Source of the DNA: Sordaria brevicollis | Taxonomy: Eukaryota; Ascomycota; Sordariomycetes; Sordariales; Sordariaceae | Direction: 5' to 3' | DNA length: 64,000 nucleotides | Assembly: GCA_033439795.1 (NCBI GenBank) | Contig: JAUTDP010000010.1 | Span: 2,108,001-2,172,000 of the forward strand | Shown: positions 12,314 to 22,713 of the stretch, in pieces | How the letters are laid out: the number at the start of each line of letters is the position of its first letter | Position numbering within the stretch: position 1 is the first letter of the stretch | The notes under the pieces: model-generated | Databases searched by the model: none | Told to the model about the DNA's origin: nothing | The model's input: only the letters and a program-made list of their open reading frames with translations | Translations under genes and position numbers: made by a program

Positions 12314-13218
12314 ATGTCGCACTCCAAGTATTTCAAAGCCATGTTCGAGCGAATGCACGAAGGCCAACCACACTACACCCGCAAATGGGCCGTCAAGTAA
12401 GTCGTCCTCACCACAATCCATATGCAAAGCCATTGCTAACTCTATCCAGGGACGCAAAACCAACTGGCCTCACAGACGCCCAGCGAAGGATTGCAGCTCC
12501 GCCAGATAACGGCGAGCCAGCCGCTGCTTTGTACGCTTTCCTCGACATCACACAGTATAAGCCTGACTGGCAACCTGTGGCAGTCGAGATCATGACGCGC
12601 CTCGATAATAACCTGGAGTACGTCCAACTCGACAACGGATTTTGGTACCTGCTGGAGGAGGACGGCAGTTACAAGCACATGACCGACGCCCAATTCAAGG
12701 ACTTTCTCAAGTGGAAAGCGGAAAAGGACGCGGATGCAAAGAAAGAGGGCGCAAGAGACCCGGATGAGACGGAGAGTGACGAGAGCGAATACGTCGCCGA
12801 TTTCGAGGACCACGATTCCGACGACGAGATGATCACCCCGGACTCTTCGGTTGAGCTGATCGACCCCGAACTCGACAAACTCAACTTCGAGAAGGATGAT
12901 TCCAGCTAGGAATCGGAGTCTCGCGAAGGAGTTAAGGACGAGGATGTTGAGGAGAAGGAGGAGAGCCAGATTCAGGTCCGCATCTTCAAAAAGACCGGAA
13001 CGGTGATCGACGAGTTTGGGCTGCTGGACACTTGGAAGAACTTTCAGTGGAAGCACTATTACGACGAGGAGGATCTGAAATTGGACAAGTGCCACTGGTG
13101 GATGGTTACTGACCGTCGGGCTCTCCCGGCTACCAAACCGGGTGTGCCAAAGCTGGGTGTTACTGTCCCGGAGGGCCTGTTCTTTTGGTTGCATGATCCG
13201 GTCAAGTACGACAATTAG
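12314..13218 (+). CDS. Two-module protein (WY + TDG) interrupted by UAG
   Basis: Exon 1 is 12314-12396 and exon 2 is 12450-13218, separated by a 53-nt intron with GTAAGT, GCTAAC and a CCAG acceptor. The total is 284 codons. The WY module lies at about 12590-12720 (YVQLDNGFWY, then MTDAQFKDFLKW). An acidic linker leads to an in-frame TAG at 12907-12909 (codon 181). The same frame continues for 102 codons through a TDG module (about 12985-13215: VIDEFGLLDTW, CHWWMV, LFFWLHDPVKY) to the true stop. A short product would have 180 residues, the recoded one 283. Function is unknown. This is the clearest single example of the UAG architecture in the window. Confidence 0.85.
12898..12914 (+). promoter_or_regulatory. 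Predicted hairpin around in-frame UAG
   Basis: GATTCC (12898-12903) pairs perfectly with GGAATC (12909-12914) around the 5-nt loop AGCTA. The UAG (12907-12909) puts its A as the last loop base and its G as the first base of the 3' stem. An outer U-G pair can extend the stem. Confidence 0.6.
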
Positions 13219-13624
13219 CGGGTGATGGATGGTATGCATGGACTGGCGTTCAAGGGGTTAGTTGTTCTTTTCATTTCATTCAAAGCCTGGTAGCGAGTGA
13301 AAAAAATGGCATTTGTTCACACTTTTTATTTCACTCTTTGATGAATTTTCCAACATATGGTGATACCCTCATCTGTCAAACGTCTTTCGGCTTCATTCTA
13401 TATATCAAAACTTCCCTTCACCCTCCTTTGCCCCTCGTCTACCGTTGATCGCCAAGTCATGACTCTGCACGACAGCAGCCCCGGCGTACTCGCTTAGTCA
13501 ACTAACAAGTGAATGGCGCAGAACCCCCCAAGCACCTGACGCTGAGGCCCCTGAGCGAACAAAACAATCGTGAACCTTGTAGTTGCCCCGGTAACCAGGC
13601 ATCCAAGCGGGTGTGAATAGCTCC

Positions 13625-13720
13625 CAGGTTCTTGGATCGTCACAGCTGACTGAACATCCATTCACCTCCGGAGAACATATGCTGGGTGTTGAACAGGGGG
13701 ACTGTGCTGTTCAGGTTCTG
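13625..13720 (+). promoter_or_regulatory. TGTTCA/TGAACA cluster upstream of first YPPRRPN gene
   Basis: Several copies of the hexamer or its complement occur, such as CTGAACATCC, TTGAACAGGG and GCTGTTCAGG. They lie 180-275 bp before the start codon at 13899. The same motif marks the other promoters of this family. Confidence 0.5.
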
Positions 13721-13898
13721 TGCGGATGTTTTCTTTGTCAGGCCGGTCAACAATTTCTTGGTTCTCGTTCTGCATCTTACTTCGACATCCTACATCGAGG
13801 CTCCCAAGTCTCACCTGCGCGATCATCACGACCTACGCTGCCAAAGCACCCTCAAGAGAACACACCAAGACCAAGCTTCTGCCTCTTCACCTCACAAG

Positions 13899-14808
13899 AT
13901 GGAGCACCCAACAGGTAAGAACTGGCTCCCCGCCTGCACTATTTCAACCACTAACAGCTTTACGGTAGCCCCTGCTGAGGAGGTCGTCATGCCGACCCAT
14001 TCCGCTGACGTGACCCCCATGGCCAAGAACACCAAGGAGAACAGCAAGCCCTCTCCCCGGTCCAGCGCGAATGCTGACCAACATGCCCTTGCGGTTGTTG
14101 AGATCACGGAACTCACCAAACGCATTGCCCTCGATGGCCCTGCCGGCCAAGACAAGGCGGACACGGCCAAGAACAACAACGTCCTCCAGCCTGACAACGA
14201 TCGTATCACGAAGATTGGTAACAAGGACGCCCCTACTTCATCCAAGGACGCGAAGCCTTCCATCACCGACACCGAGCTTGCTGTTACACAGCAGAAAGAT
14301 GACAATAGCACGCAACTCTACAAGCCTGACCAAGAAGTGTAAGTCCATCATCTCTGTTCTGTCTTCTAGCAACTACTAACATTACTCCCATCCCAGGACC
14401 GCCAACAAAGCCCTGATCACCCGCCGCACTGACCTGGCCTCTGACAATATACCTGACCTTGACTATAATACTACGACCGTCGATACTATCCCTGTCCCGT
14501 ACGTCTACCCGCCCCGCAGGCCCAATATTTTTAAGAAGCGGGGACTGAAGCGCGCCGCGGCCCGTCCCGTCTATGTGTGGAGTAAGGAGTCCGGCGTCCA
14601 GGATATCATTGACAAAGCTGCCAAGAACGCTGAGGATGGCGACGACGACGGAGAGGAGTTCACGGCCGAGGATCTCAAGGACATCCAGTCGGCGCAGGAA
14701 GAGTACGTGTCAAAGAAGACGGAGGCTTTTAAGCAAATGGTGAGCCAGCACTGCTGGCAGACTCGCAAGGTGGTGGATTTGGGAGAGGCTTTTGCTTTGG
14801 AGGATTAG
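13899..14808 (+). CDS. YPPRRPN-family protein, copy 1
   Basis: Three exons: 13899-13914, 13969-14338 and 14397-14808. The introns are 54 nt (GTAAGA...GGTAG) and 58 nt (GTAAGT...CCCAG with CTAAC); the joined frame has 266 codons. The first intron is a multiple of three and lacks a stop, so retention is possible. The N-terminal half is polar and looks disordered. The C-terminal half carries the family hallmark YVYPPRRPNIFKKR, an acidic stretch, then a basic helix and a WQTRKVVDLGEAFALED end. It is longer and more divergent than the next four copies. No known domain is recognised. Confidence 0.75.
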
Positions 14809-15250
14809 AGTGTCAGTCTGTTGATGTCAGGGGGAGGGACAGGAATGTGGGATATGGGAGTCGCGAGAATAAGGAGTCAGGTGCTGTGATGGATACGGTG
14901 GAATTAAGGATTGGGCAAGTACTATTGCTGGGGTTCATCTTGTTTCAAGTACTTCCTGCTGATTATCTACTGTGCTTGTACTGGCTCCATAATAGGACAA
15001 TTATAACCCCCTGATAGCTCATCCTTCAACTTCTCGATCTGTTCTTAGGTAACCTTGTGACACTTGCTTGACAGTGCTGTCAACTACTCCATAAGTTCAC
15101 AGCCGTAGGTAATCTACTCTTACTCACACATCTTTACTATATTAGCGTGACGCTCAAGACAGACTCATATGAAAACACCAAGCAGTTAGACCTTGGCGTT
15201 GCCAGACACATCGCCCACAGCCGTGACACTCCCGCTCTACTCACTTCCAA
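14809..15250. other. Intergenic region
   Basis: It contains the 3' flank of copy 1 of the YPPRRPN family and no supported gene. The promoter motifs of copy 2 begin just downstream. Confidence 0.5.
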
Positions 15251-15480
15251 CGCAGGTTCATTAGATGCTGTCCGGGGCGACTGTCGATGTATGAGTTGTC
15301 CTGTTCATGGCTGTTCATGGCTGTTCATGGCTGTTCATGGCTGTTCATGGCTGTTCACGACTTTTTAACCTGTTTCACGTTCTTTGCCCACACAACAACC
15401 TGTTCATGGCTGTTCACGACTGTCCTCCAATTCTGCAAAGCTGTTCAAGCTTGAACAGCTGCCTGTTCACGAATCCCAGG
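15250..15480 (+). promoter_or_regulatory. TGTTCA promoter array with exact 10-bp spacing
   Basis: The unit CTGTTCATGG is repeated five times in direct tandem, followed by CTGTTCACGA (15301-15360). Further copies occur at 15400-15475, including CTGTTCAAG beside TTGAACAGCT, an inverted pair. The 10-bp spacing puts each copy on the same face of the helix, as for cooperative binding of a transcription factor. The start codon of copy 2 lies at 15635. Confidence 0.65.
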
Positions 15481-15634
15481 CTGTCGCCTAGATGTAGTAT
15501 ATCAAGCCAGAAGATAATTTCTTCCCCTTCTTGTTTTTCTTTCCTTCGACATCTCACATCGAGTATTACACCTCGCACCCCAAAAGGCACAGTCTCACCC
15601 AAGTCGATCCCGCACCACCGAACGATCATCCGCA

Positions 15635-16198
15635 ATGTCAAACCACGCTTCCGCCAAGCCCGACCCCGTTGTCACAAAGATGGCTGCCCTGCCTAAGCAC
15701 GACGCCGACCACACCGTCATGAACAACGCCGATGCACCGGCTTCGACCACTACGGACATCCAGCCCCATGCGGAGGACGAAACCCCTATGCCGACCAGCA
15801 CCGAGACTACCAAGTCGATCGTTCCCCTCTTCAGCAAGACCGGACCCAACTTCAACATCCCAAATAGCGCCGGCCCCGCTTGCACCGATCTGCAAAGCAC
15901 CCGCCCCGTTCCGACCGTTTACCCTCCCCGCCGGCCGAACGTTTTCCGCACCCGTCAGAAGAACGTCCGCTACCCCATCTCGGGTCTTAACGCAGTCGCG
16001 CCCGTCAACGTTGGCAACCAAACCGAAGACCTCGAGGCCGCCGACGGCTTTCCTGTTGCAGACATGGAAGAATTTCAGGCTGAGATTCAGGAGAAGATGA
16101 GGAAGAAGACCGCTTCGTTCATGAACAAGGTCGCTCAGCGTACTTGGACGGAGAGACCAGTGGAGGACTTGGGAGAGCTCTTCACCATTGACAACTGA
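15635..16198 (+). CDS. YPPRRPN-family protein, copy 2
   Basis: A single exon of 187 codons plus stop. A Thr/Pro/Ala-rich N-terminus with a few acidic residues leads to PVPTVYPPRRPNVFRTRQKN at about residue 90, then a conserved block (YPISGLNAV, DLEAADGFPVADMEEFQ) and a charged helix ending TWTERPVEDLGELFTIDN. The start is chosen from the in-frame ATG after a C-rich leader, as in the paralogues. There is no signal peptide, membrane segment or known enzyme motif. The high Arg/Lys content around PPRRPN might suit nucleic-acid or protein binding, but that is a guess. Confidence 0.8.
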   Translation: MSNHASAKPDPVVTKMAALPKHDADHTVMNNADAPASTTTDIQPHAEDETPMPTSTETTKSIVPLFSKTGPNFNIPNSAGPACTDLQSTRPVPTVYPPRRPNVFRTRQKNVRYPISGLNAVAPVNVGNQTEDLEAADGFPVADMEEFQAEIQEKMRKKTASFMNKVAQRTWTERPVEDLGELFTIDN

Positions 16199-16794
16199 GC
16201 GTGGGATGGAGTTCTCCCCGAGGAGAGGATGGATGGTGTGATGGTGCTGGAGAACAGGATATGGAGATGTGGACTGATGGACGCATGATGTTCTGGAGGA
16301 AGGCACGAGATGGTGTTTTGGCCCTAGGGGCGATGTAAGATAGACACCCTCATCGTCATCTTGGTAGCATAACAAAGTCAAATTGCTGCCTACTTCTAAA
16401 TGCTCCATTTGCTGTGATATGACCTCGTGGCCTTTGTTGGGTAAGTAACCGTTCATTATATCTCGAATTTGCTACCTATTGCTCCTCTTGTCATTTGTTG
16501 TAATATGTTCTATACTTTTCCAAATTTATTTGGCCGTAAAGACACCCTTTTTAATGGCCACCGACTTGGGATAGAGGTCATTACCATGACTGGTAAGATA
16601 CATATCCATCCTTATTGTCATTAGCCTTCAAACTGAGAAGCCTCAGAGAGTTTAACCAAGGTACATCCGTCTTGACAGGCAAATACCATCAATCAATTAA
16701 CCAGTCAGCCAGTTTGTGACAGTGGTCACTAGTATCCGGCCTTCAAGCACCAGGGTAGGTTGCTTGGTGACCCGTCAACACGATGAACCTCGAG

Positions 16795-17080
16795 AACTTC
16801 ATGTTGGGGATGAACACTGAACAGCAGTTACAGAGTCAAAGGAACTGAAAGCTTGAACTTCACTTCCGCGAACCCAAACACAGACTATTGCCCTGACAAC
16901 CGGTAGTGCAGATGCCAGTGTGAGTGTTCACATCTGTTCAACGGCCAGATAGCTGTTCATCTGCCAATGGCTGAGGTGTCCATGACTGTCTTGATCATCG
17001 ACCCTGTTCACATCTGAATAGACGCCCAGTTCATCAAGGTTTCGAGGTGACAATCTAAATTGGTATAGGTATAAACTTTT
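16795..17080 (+). promoter_or_regulatory. TGTTCA cluster and TATA box of YPPRRPN copy 3
   Basis: TGTTCA or its complement recurs between 16800 and 17035 (GATGAACACTGAACAG, GAGTGTTCACATCTGTTCA, AGCTGTTCATC, CCCTGTTCACATC). A TATAAAC box is at 17070. About 45 bp further is the leader CATCTCACATCGAGTAT, which also occurs near 15550 and 51680. Confidence 0.6.
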
Positions 17081-17237
17081 CGTCAGCGATGGACTGGCTT
17101 CCAATTTTTCTCTTCCTTCTTCATCTCACATCGAGTATCGCAACATCGCATATCGTACCCAAAGAAGCCGCAGTCACACCGACGCCGATTTCGAACCACC
17201 GAACGAATCACGATATCGCTAGTCTCCAAACTCCAAG

Positions 17238-17834
17238 ATGTCGACCCCCGCTTCCGTCAAGCCCAACCTCGCGGCTGCCGCTACGGCTCCCCAGACCGCT
17301 CGCCAAGCCAACCAGTCCTCCACCGAGGCTACCCATGCGACCGAGACGACCGATTCGACTGCTCAGACCGCTACCGACCTCGAGCCCTCCGTGCAAGATG
17401 AGAGCGATGTGCCGACAGACACCAAGGCCGCTGACGCCCACCCCTCGACCGAAGCCAAAGGCATCATCGCCAAAGCCAGCCACGACATCTCCAACAGCCC
17501 TGCCTCGCAAGCTCCCCCCCTGTTCGGCGCCGTCACCAGTACCCAGCCCATTCCCACGGTCTACCCTCCTCGTCGGGCGAATATCTTCAAGACTCGCACA
17601 AAGAACCTTCGGTACCCCGACGCGGCCTACAATCCCGTTGGCCCCAATGCCTCTAGCTCCGATCTCGAGAAGGCAGATGGCTTCGATGGCCCCGATATGG
17701 ACCAGTTCCAGGCCGAGGTTCGGGAGACTATGAAGAGGAAGACCGAGATGTTTATGCGCAACATGAGCCAGCACAACTGGACTAAGCGCCGTGTTGAGGA
17801 TCTCGGCGAGCTCTTTGCTATTGAGGAGGATTGA
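17238..17834 (+). CDS. YPPRRPN-family protein, copy 3
   Basis: A single exon of 198 codons plus stop, preceded by a TATAAAC box and the shared leader. The Ala/Thr-rich N-terminal half is low complexity. The conserved half carries PIPTVYPPRRANIFKTRTKN, then DLEKADGFDGPDMDQFQ, and closes with NWTKRRVEDLGELFAIEED. Compared with copies 2 and 4, N of PPRRPN is preceded by A (RRAN), and SGLNAV is changed. Function is unknown. Confidence 0.8.
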   Translation: MSTPASVKPNLAAAATAPQTARQANQSSTEATHATETTDSTAQTATDLEPSVQDESDVPTDTKAADAHPSTEAKGIIAKASHDISNSPASQAPPLFGAVTSTQPIPTVYPPRRANIFKTRTKNLRYPDAAYNPVGPNASSSDLEKADGFDGPDMDQFQAEVRETMKRKTEMFMRNMSQHNWTKRRVEDLGELFAIEED

Positions 17835-18414
17835 GCATGATACCCGACGGCATTTGTTCTGGGGTCTCAGATGAGGTACACTAGGATGGAGTAACAGACA
17901 TGGTTTGGTTTTGTCACCGGATTGTGTGGAGTTTTAGATGGGGCGAAGACAGATGAGGCCCTGAGAAGGAAGGTGCAGTGGAGGGAGGTGGGGTTGGGAT
18001 GGGGGAAGAAAAAGTGGGAGGGAATTGTCTTAGTATAGTCTTGTCATAAGGTACTGTACACCAATAGATTCCCTTCTCACCATTTGTCTTTGCAATTCAT
18101 TGCTCTACGTGATATCTTGTGACTCTACATGTCCTATGCTAATCTTTCTGTTTGTTCTCCCTTACCTCTATTTGCAATTATCGTCGAAGGGTGTCAACCT
18201 ATGAACTGATCTGGCGATAGACAACTGTGACCAGTTGTACCAGTCCCAACGAAAAAGATTCCCCCGGTGACGGGCGGACACAGAGAGACTCGACTTCTGG
18301 GATTCGAAACACCGAACATACCTGGCTACAGGAGGGAATGAACTGGAACATCGAAATCTCATACCTACCCAAAGGTGAACACAAGAGATAACCCGGGCAA
18401 CCAATAGTGGGGAT

Positions 18415-18515
18415 TTCACTGTACTGTTCATAGCTGTTCATCTACCTGATGGCTGTTCATGACTGTTAGAGCCCCTCGAGTCTGTTCAGGACTGAACAGA
18501 TGCCAGTTCACCACC
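18415..18515 (+). promoter_or_regulatory. TGTTCA cluster upstream of YPPRRPN copy 4
   Basis: Copies are seen as ACTGTTCATAGCTGTTCATC, GGCTGTTCATGACTG and TCTGTTCAGGACTGAACAGA, the last forming an inverted pair. The cluster lies 180-280 bp before the start codon at 18694. Confidence 0.6.
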
Positions 18516-18693
18516 ACAAGGTTTCGTTCAAGATTGGGTATATCTGGATGGTAAACAATGGCTCCTCCTTCTTGTTCTCTCTTCCTTTTGACATCTCCAA
18601 CCGAAGATCTGAACGCAGCATCGCCGCTAAAGCCAATCGCCTAGCCCAAAAGCATCGTTATCGCCTCACCAAACGACCTACACCGCAGCGAAC

Positions 18694-19296
18694 ATGTCAA
18701 CCCACACCAAAGCCGAGATTGATCCTGTTGCCGTCAACATGGAATCCTCCGCCGTGCATGACTCTGCCGGCACCGCCAAAGACATCGGTCTTCCGTCGAC
18801 TGCCGCCGCCAGCGGCCTCGAGCTTGCGGCCACGAGCACCGAAGTAGATGTCACCCATCACAAGTCGTCTACGGATTCCTTAGCTAAGATGAATCCCACC
18901 ACCGGCTTCTCACCCCTGTTCGGCAACACCTTCGTCAACAATGGTACCGCCAACGCCCAGCATGAAGCCGCTAACACCACCCTCCAGAGCACCGCCCCAG
19001 TTCCGGTCGTTTACCCTCCGCGCAGACCGAACATCTTCCGCACTCGACAGAAGCACGTCCGCTTTCCCGTGTCCGGCTTGAACGCTGTTACGCCCTACAA
19101 CCGTACTGTCGGCGATACTACCCAAGAGCTCGAGGAGGCTGACGGGTTTCCCGTGGCTGATATGGAGGAATTCCAGAGGGAGGTTAAGGAAAGGATGCAG
19201 AAGAAGACGGCGGCGTTCATTAATAAGGTCCGTCAGAATGCGGCTCAGAAGAGGCAGGTTGAAGACCTAGGTGAGCTGTTTGTTATTGAGGAGTGA
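18694..19296 (+). CDS. YPPRRPN-family protein, copy 4
   Basis: A single exon of 200 codons plus stop. It is the closest relative of copy 2 by eye: PVPVVYPPRRPNIFRTRQKH, FPVSGLNAVTPYN, then ELEEADGFPVADMEEFQ and a Lys/Arg-rich helix ending RQVEDLGELFVIEE. The N-terminal half is Ser/Thr/Ala-rich. No targeting signal is visible. The 3' end of the coding region and the spacing to its neighbours repeat the pattern of copies 2 and 3, supporting tandem duplication of promoter and gene together. Confidence 0.8.
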   Translation: MSTHTKAEIDPVAVNMESSAVHDSAGTAKDIGLPSTAAASGLELAATSTEVDVTHHKSSTDSLAKMNPTTGFSPLFGNTFVNNGTANAQHEAANTTLQSTAPVPVVYPPRRPNIFRTRQKHVRFPVSGLNAVTPYNRTVGDTTQELEEADGFPVADMEEFQREVKERMQKKTAAFINKVRQNAAQKRQVEDLGELFVIEE

Positions 19297-19794
19297 GCAG
19301 GAGGCTTGGCGTGGGGAGGAGTTCGAAAGGTCCAGGATGTGAAAGTCATGGATAAGACACTGTGGGGGCTCAAAGAGGATGGGGGAAGGAGTTCTCGAAA
19401 GAGGACCGGGGTATGGAGTGCACCTGTACTATAGCATTTTGATAGCATTCTCTCGAACATCAATAAGAGTAGGAGTGTTGTCGATAACCTATCTCAGTCA
19501 GACGTGACGTGAACACACATTGTTATGCCATTGCTCCTCGTCAGTTTTTTTTTGTATTGAACCCTTGCACTTTTTACTATCAGCTCTAGCATCTTGGCCT
19601 ATTTGACCATGGCCGTTTGTGCCCAGCATATAAACTCTATTGCAACGATGTAACATGATGCGCATCATATCATTATATATCAAGCTTCAACGAAGTCAAA
19701 TGGCCGACCATAGCGGCTCTAATAACACCAAATATGTTGCTGAGAAGTCAGACTCAGAACAATGACAATCGCCGGGGCAACCGACGGTGTGGTG

Positions 19795-19890
19795 CTGAAC
19801 ATTGAGTACTGGTGTGCTGTGTATGGGTGTTCACTTACCTGATGCCTGTTCATGGCTGTTCAGGATCTTCGACGCTGTTCAGCGATGAAA
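19795..19890 (+). promoter_or_regulatory. TGTTCA cluster upstream of YPPRRPN copy 5
   Basis: Motifs include GGTGTTCACTT, CCTGTTCATGGCTGTTCAGG (two copies 10 bp apart) and GCTGTTCAGCG. They precede the start at 20084 by 200-280 bp. Confidence 0.55.
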
Positions 19891-20083
19891 ATGGCTTCGA
19901 CAGCCCAGGTTCAACTGTCAGGCCATGCTCATAAGACAAGTCCACATTGGTTTCGCTTCTTCCTTTCTCTCTTCTCTGCATCTCAACTCGAAGACCTCAA
20001 GTCATCGCACAAGACGTCAACCACGAACATCGTCAACGAACCGCATCGGCGTATCATCCTCCGAGCATATCGCCATTGCAAAC

Positions 20084-20625
20084 ATGTCTTCTCCGACGCT
20101 TTCGACCTCCGACCAAACGGCCCCGGCCATCCCTGGCACTCCAGCCGCCTCCCAAGCCTCGATGGTAAGCACGACCTCCACCAGCGGGCCCAGCGGCCAG
20201 CATGCCAATGACGATCACAGTCCTGATCAAGCCGAGAAGCCGACTCCCGCCGGAAGCTCCTCCGCCGTCGTGCAGACCAAGCGCTCGGTCACCCACCCGC
20301 AAGCCAGCTCGACAGCTCTCACAGCACCAGACCCATAGCGACCTACTACCCTCCGCGTCGCCCGAACATTTTCAAGGCACGCGCGAAGCACCTGAAGTAT
20401 GAGCCAGCCCCCACCACCACCACCAATGCCGCGGGCAAGACCAATGCTGCCGCTGACGACTCCGACGATGACGAAGAGTTTTCGATGAAGGACTTGGAGG
20501 AGCTCAATGCCAACAAGAAGCACCGCATGGAGAAGAAGACGAAGCAGTTCGTTCGCATGGTTCAGGAGACCCATTGGGGCTCTCGCGTGGAGGACTTGGG
20601 CTCGGTGAAGGAGATTGAGGAGTAG
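20084..20625 (+). pseudogene. YPPRRPN-family copy 5, frameshifted
   Basis: From the ATG at 20084 the frame reads 84 codons to a TAG at 20336-20338. The family core (STRPIATYYPPRRPNIFK, then KKTKQF and SRVEDLGSVKEIEE) is encoded in a different frame from about 20300 to a TAG at 20623-20625. The switch lies between about 20230 and 20335. A GTAAGC...CACAG segment at 20165-20220 could be an intron, but removing it brings a TGA into frame, so I favour a 1-nt indel. The promoter motifs remain. It is a recent pseudogene, an assembly error, or a gene with an intron I cannot see. Confidence 0.55.
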
Positions 20626-20964
20626 TCGTGGAGGGTCAGGGGAAGGGGTATGACCAGACAAGGACACAAGGGTGAGGACGAGAACTAGCAGGCGGACACT
20701 TTGTACTGTTAGTAACGTTGATAGCTCGAGGTTGCTCATAGCCAATAGAAAACTCGATGCTTTCTGCTATACCTACTCTCCTGATACACAATCAATTGTG
20801 CCAACTGATTTCGCAGCCTACCTTCTCGTGCATTGGTGACATCAATCCATGTTTCCCCCCTTTTCTTTCTTTCTCTTTTCTTTTCTTTTCTTTCCTTTTC
20901 TTTCTCCCTCCTTCCTACGCTTTCGACGGAGGACCAGACGGCCTGTTAGGGCGTTCCCGATTTC
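20626..20964. other. Intergenic region
   Basis: It holds the 3' flank of YPPRRPN copy 5 and a run of T/C-rich sequence (about 20860-20920). No gene is seen. Confidence 0.5.
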
Positions 20965-21345
20965 CACGAACCTGTTCATAGAACAGTGAGACTGAGTAGC
21001 TGTGATTGGTTACCGACTAATTGGACCGTTCCGACCGACTGTTCACGGACAGAACATTCACCCTGAGGACAGCGAGGTCGATGGACTGGACATGACCAGG
21101 GGTAGCAGTAACTCGACACTCGAACCTGAACAGCGAGGAACTGCGCAACTCACATATCTGGTCTGTGCTGAGGATTTGGGGACTGTTCACGGATGTTCAC
21201 CAACCTTGACGTTGTTCAGGTTGGGACAGCACCCAAGTTCAGTTCGGTTGCCAAGTGTTCGTCTGATATCGCACAAGGTTCGTCCGAAGTTGCCAGAAAT
21301 TTGACGCCCGTCGACCGTCGTCCAGGAGGGGGGTTATAAACCTCG
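20965..21345 (+). promoter_or_regulatory. TGTTCA cluster and TATA box of a UAG gene
   Basis: Copies include CCTGTTCATAGAACAG, ACTGTTCACGG, ACTGTTCACGGATGTTCACC and TTGTTCAGG, between 20970 and 21225. A TATAAA box lies at 21335-21340, and the leader CATCTCACCGAAGAT follows. The same elements mark the YPPRRPN genes just upstream, although the gene served here belongs to the other family. Confidence 0.6.
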
Positions 21346-21519
21346 CCCAGCTCCTTCCTCCCTTCCCGAAATTCTTCCTCCTGCATCTCACCGAAGATCT
21401 TGCAACTGCACCAACCGATGCAAAAGCTCACCTGCAACTGCGCACCCGCATCCGCACTCAAGCCTTCGCATCGCCCTGCACCGCACCAGACTTCGAACCC
21501 ACCCGCCGACCGATCAATC

Positions 21520-22713
21520 ATGTTCGCCGCACTCCAGCGCCATCGCGCGTTGCACGCCCGCGCCCGCAACCAGGAAGCCGCCGCCGCCGACGGCGACAAG
21601 CCAGTCCTTGGTGGTTCTTCGGAGCCAATGCAAGGAAGCCCCGCTCCGAGCATGTACTTCGGAAACATTCCCTCCGAAGTGCCCAAGCTGGCTGGCCACG
21701 GTCGAGCCGGTACCCCGATTTCCCCCGCGAACGAGAACCCCGTCGGCAAAGTTTCGGACATGAAGATGCCATATCCCGTCGCCGTATATACCCCCACGGC
21801 TGAGAAAGATGCCTTCGTTGCTCCGATTACCCAGTCTTTCGGCAAACTCGCGATTGCACCAACCATCAGCAAGCCTGATCACAAACCACTGGACAACAGT
21901 GCCGAACCGAAGCCCGCCGACCAGATCCCAGAGACGCCGGCTCCGATCGTCCCATCCGTCCCCAAAGCGCCCGCATCCAAGGCAGTTATCCCGACGAAGC
22001 CTCACCCGAAGGAAGCTGTCCCAAAGGCAACGACATCGAAGGTGACGGTCACGAAGGAAAACGCTTCGAAGGCAATCGTCCCCGAGGCACCTGTGCCAAC
22101 AGACACCGCCTCGAACGCCTCTGCTGCTGCGAATGCGCCTACCACGAAGGCGCCTGCCCCGAAAGCAGTTACCCCGATCATCCCATGCGCCCCCCTGGTC
22201 CCGTTGCCGAGCAAGCCCAAGACCACTGAAGCCGCAAAGCCCAAGGCAGCCCTCCCCAAGGCAGCCCACTCCAACCCAAAGGTTGAGGTGGCCAACTCGA
22301 AGGGGCCTGACCGTGCTCCAGGTTAGGAGCCGGAGCCGACCAGTGCCCCCAAGAGCGCCCCTGCATACCCAGTGATCAAGAAAATCAAGGTCACGCTCGG
22401 GACAAAGGAGATGGAGCAGCCAATGATCGAGCTGAACCCAAAGTCGCGAGCTGCGCTCCGAGCCAAGAAGATCGCCGACTCGCGCACTTGGGAGAGGAAC
22501 GCCGTCATTGACGAGAAGGGCCGCCTGGACACGCTGATGAATCGTTACGGCAAGATGAGGATGAGGCTCCCCGGGCAGTGCACCTGGGAGCTTAAGCTCC
22601 TCTCGAAGTTCAAGTTCGAGAGGGAGATCAAGAAGCCCATCCCTGTTGTTCTCGTGACGGATCCTTGGGGCTACCAATGGTTTCTCAAGGACGAGACCAG
22701 GTATGAGGATTGA
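21520..22713 (+). CDS. Ala/Pro/Lys-rich TDG-module protein with in-frame UAG
   Basis: A single 398-codon exon if the TAG at 22324-22326 (codon 269) is read as sense. I chose the ATG at 21520 (A at -3); an in-frame ATG at 21418 is also possible. The N-terminal 268 residues are low complexity, rich in Ala, Pro and Lys with histone-tail-like KAxxPKAxxxK repeats, and have no WY module. After the TAG a 128-codon extension carries the TDG module (about 22477-22710: TWERNAVIDEKGRLDTL, CTWELKLLSKF, VVLVTDPWGYQWFLKDE). So the module is made only if the UAG is passed. Function is unknown; the basic N-terminus could bind nucleic acid. Confidence 0.8.
22315..22330 (+). promoter_or_regulatory. Predicted hairpin around in-frame UAG
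   Basis: GCTCC (22315-22319) pairs perfectly with GGAGC (22326-22330) around the 6-nt loop AGGTTA. The UAG at 22324-22326 has its A as the last loop base, as in the genes at 12.9 and 42.8 kb. Confidence 0.6.

Noticed and set aside
15301..15475. CRISPR-like array
   Set aside because: Units of 10 bp without spacers in a eukaryotic promoter are a phased binding-site array, not CRISPR.
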